The notes under the pieces were generated by a model. It ran no database searches and was not told the DNA's origin. It worked only from the letters and a program-made list of their open reading frames with translations. Position numbers and translations under genes: made by a program. Positions 5,117 through 5,975 of a stretch of DNA of 5,975 nucleotides are shown piece after piece. Source of the stretch: Erysipelotrichaceae bacterium. GTDB taxonomy: Bacteria > Bacillota_I > Bacilli_A > Erysipelotrichales > Erysipelotrichaceae. Numbering within the stretch: the stretch's first letter is position 1; each line of letters opens with the position of its first letter. Location of the stretch: the NCBI GenBank assembly GCA_003520745.1, contig DOUE01000003.1, positions 19,711 through 25,685 on the forward strand, written 5' to 3'.

Positions 5117-5975
5117 CTATACGACGATGTTGACGAGCTTGTCTTTGACGACGATGATTTTGCGGATCGGCTTGTTTTCGATATAGGGTTTCAACGCATC
5201 CAGGACAAGGGCTTGCGCTTCTAGTTCTTTCTCGTTGGTCCCGATCGCCACGACGATCTTCGCCCGCAGTTTCCCGTTGACTTGGATGACGACTTCGATC
5301 TCGTCTTCCACCAACATCGCTTCGTCATAGGTCGGCCAGGGTTCGTAGGCGATCGTGTGATCGGCGCCCAGGTATGCCCAGAGTTCTTCCCCCAGATGCG
5401 GGGCGAAGGCGCTGAAGAGTTTCACGAAGCCCTTCGCGTAGTCCAGATAGATCGATTCCGCCTTGAAACAATCGTTGATGAAGATCATCATCTGCGAAAC
5501 CGCCGTGTTGAAGTTCAACGTTTCGATGTCATGGGTGACTTTCTTCACGGTGAAATGGTAGGATTTATCCAACGAATGATCATTGACTTCGCTGAGTTTG
5601 TTGAGTTCGGTGAAACAGCGGTGGACGCGGTCGAGCCACTTCCGTGTCCCGTCCAAACCGGTCGGGTTCCACGGGAGCGCGGCTTCCAGCGGACCCATGA
5701 ACATTTCATAGACGCGCAGTGAATCCGCCCCGTGGCTTTCGACGATATCGTCGGGATTGATGACATTGCCTCTGGATTTCGACATTTTCTCGCCGTTTTC
5801 ACCCAGAATCATGCCTTGGTGGAAGAGTTTGGCGAAGGGTTCCTTCGTTTCGACCAAGCCGCAATCATAGAGGACTTTGTGCCAGAAACGGGCGTAAAGC
5901 AGATGCAGCACCGCATGTTCGGCGCCTCCGACATAGAGGTCGACCGGCAGCCAATGCTTCAAAAGCCTCGGGTCG
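5117..5975 (-). CDS. leuS: Leucyl-tRNA synthetase, C-terminal part (5' end off the right edge)
   Basis: This class I aminoacyl-tRNA synthetase charges tRNA-Leu. The visible 285 or so residues are about the last third of a protein that is usually near 800 residues. The segment opens with H-W-L-P-V-D-L-Y-V-G-G-A-E-H-A (5956-5912), the late catalytic-domain signature of LeuRS. The K-M-S-K-S ATP-binding loop follows at 5788-5774, inside G-E-K-M-S-K-S-R-G-N. Next come the helical anticodon-binding domain (starting near W-N-P-T-G-L-D-G-T) and the small C-terminal tRNA-binding domain (V-I-Q-V-N-G-K-L-R). The protein ends in K-L-V-N-I-V-V. The editing domain and HIGH motif lie outside the window. An in-frame TTG at 5962 is not the start, because recognisable LeuRS sequence continues upstream to the edge. 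mgsA follows 15 bp downstream. Confidence 0.97.
   Translation of the reverse strand, partial: DPRLLKHWLPVDLYVGGAEHAVLHLLYARFWHKVLYDCGLVETKEPFAKLFHQGMILGENGEKMSKSRGNVINPDDIVESHGADSLRVYEMFMGPLEAALPWNPTGLDGTRKWLDRVHRCFTELNKLSEVNDHSLDKSYHFTVKKVTHDIETLNFNTAVSQMMIFINDCFKAESIYLDYAKGFVKLFSAFAPHLGEELWAYLGADHTIAYEPWPTYDEAMLVEDEIEVVIQVNGKLRAKIVVAIGTNEKELEAQALVLDALKPYIENKPIRKIIVVKDKLVNIVV

Noticed and set aside
5117..5962. leuS C-terminal segment as a complete gene starting at the TTG at 5962
   Set aside because: Recognisable LeuRS sequence (D-P-R-L-L-K-H-W) continues in frame to the window edge, so the gene is only cut by the window.

Overview
The window is ordinary chromosomal DNA of a low-to-mid G+C Gram-positive bacterium (Bacillota), gene-dense, with roughly half G+C by eye. 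Evidence for this lineage is a Bacillus/Staphylococcus-type peptide deformylase next to an RNase J1 orthologue, a LiaF-type four-TM protein, a Bacillus-like LeuRS C-terminal half, strong AGGAGG-type ribosome binding sites, and short A/T-tailed hairpin terminators. TGA is used as a stop (end of the LiaF-like gene) and Trp is TGG in the proteins read, so the code is standard and not the Mycoplasma code. A Bacilli lineage near the Mollicutes/Erysipelotrichia is possible, but that is inference.

Layout from left to right: (1) the N-terminal 165 residues of an AzlC-type branched-chain amino acid exporter subunit on the minus strand, running off the left edge; (2) a compact divergent promoter region (about 497-661); (3) a plus-strand pair, def (peptide deformylase) and rnjA-like (RNase J), 20 bp apart; (4) a bidirectional hairpin terminator; (5) a minus-strand LiaF-like membrane protein; (6) a second compact divergent promoter region holding a 7-bp inverted repeat; (7) a plus-strand membrane-anchored calcineurin-like phosphoesterase homologue; (8) a second bidirectional terminator; (9) a minus-strand leuS-mgsA pair, with leuS running off the right edge.

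Functionally, def and rnjA are core protein-maturation and RNA-processing genes. LeuRS and methylglyoxal synthase belong to translation and to glycolytic overflow. The LiaF-like protein is probably an envelope-stress sensor or modulator. No mobile element, CRISPR array, tRNA or rRNA is visible.

The most interesting observation is the phosphoesterase homologue. It keeps every residue expected to bind metal 1 (Asp59, His61, Asp91, His215) but has lost all three ligands particular to metal 2, and the catalytic His of the GNHD motif. This is a coherent pattern suggesting a mono-metal or non-catalytic pseudo-enzyme. It is transcribed divergently from the LiaF-like envelope gene, with a possible shared operator between them. 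No clear multi-gene novel system is visible.
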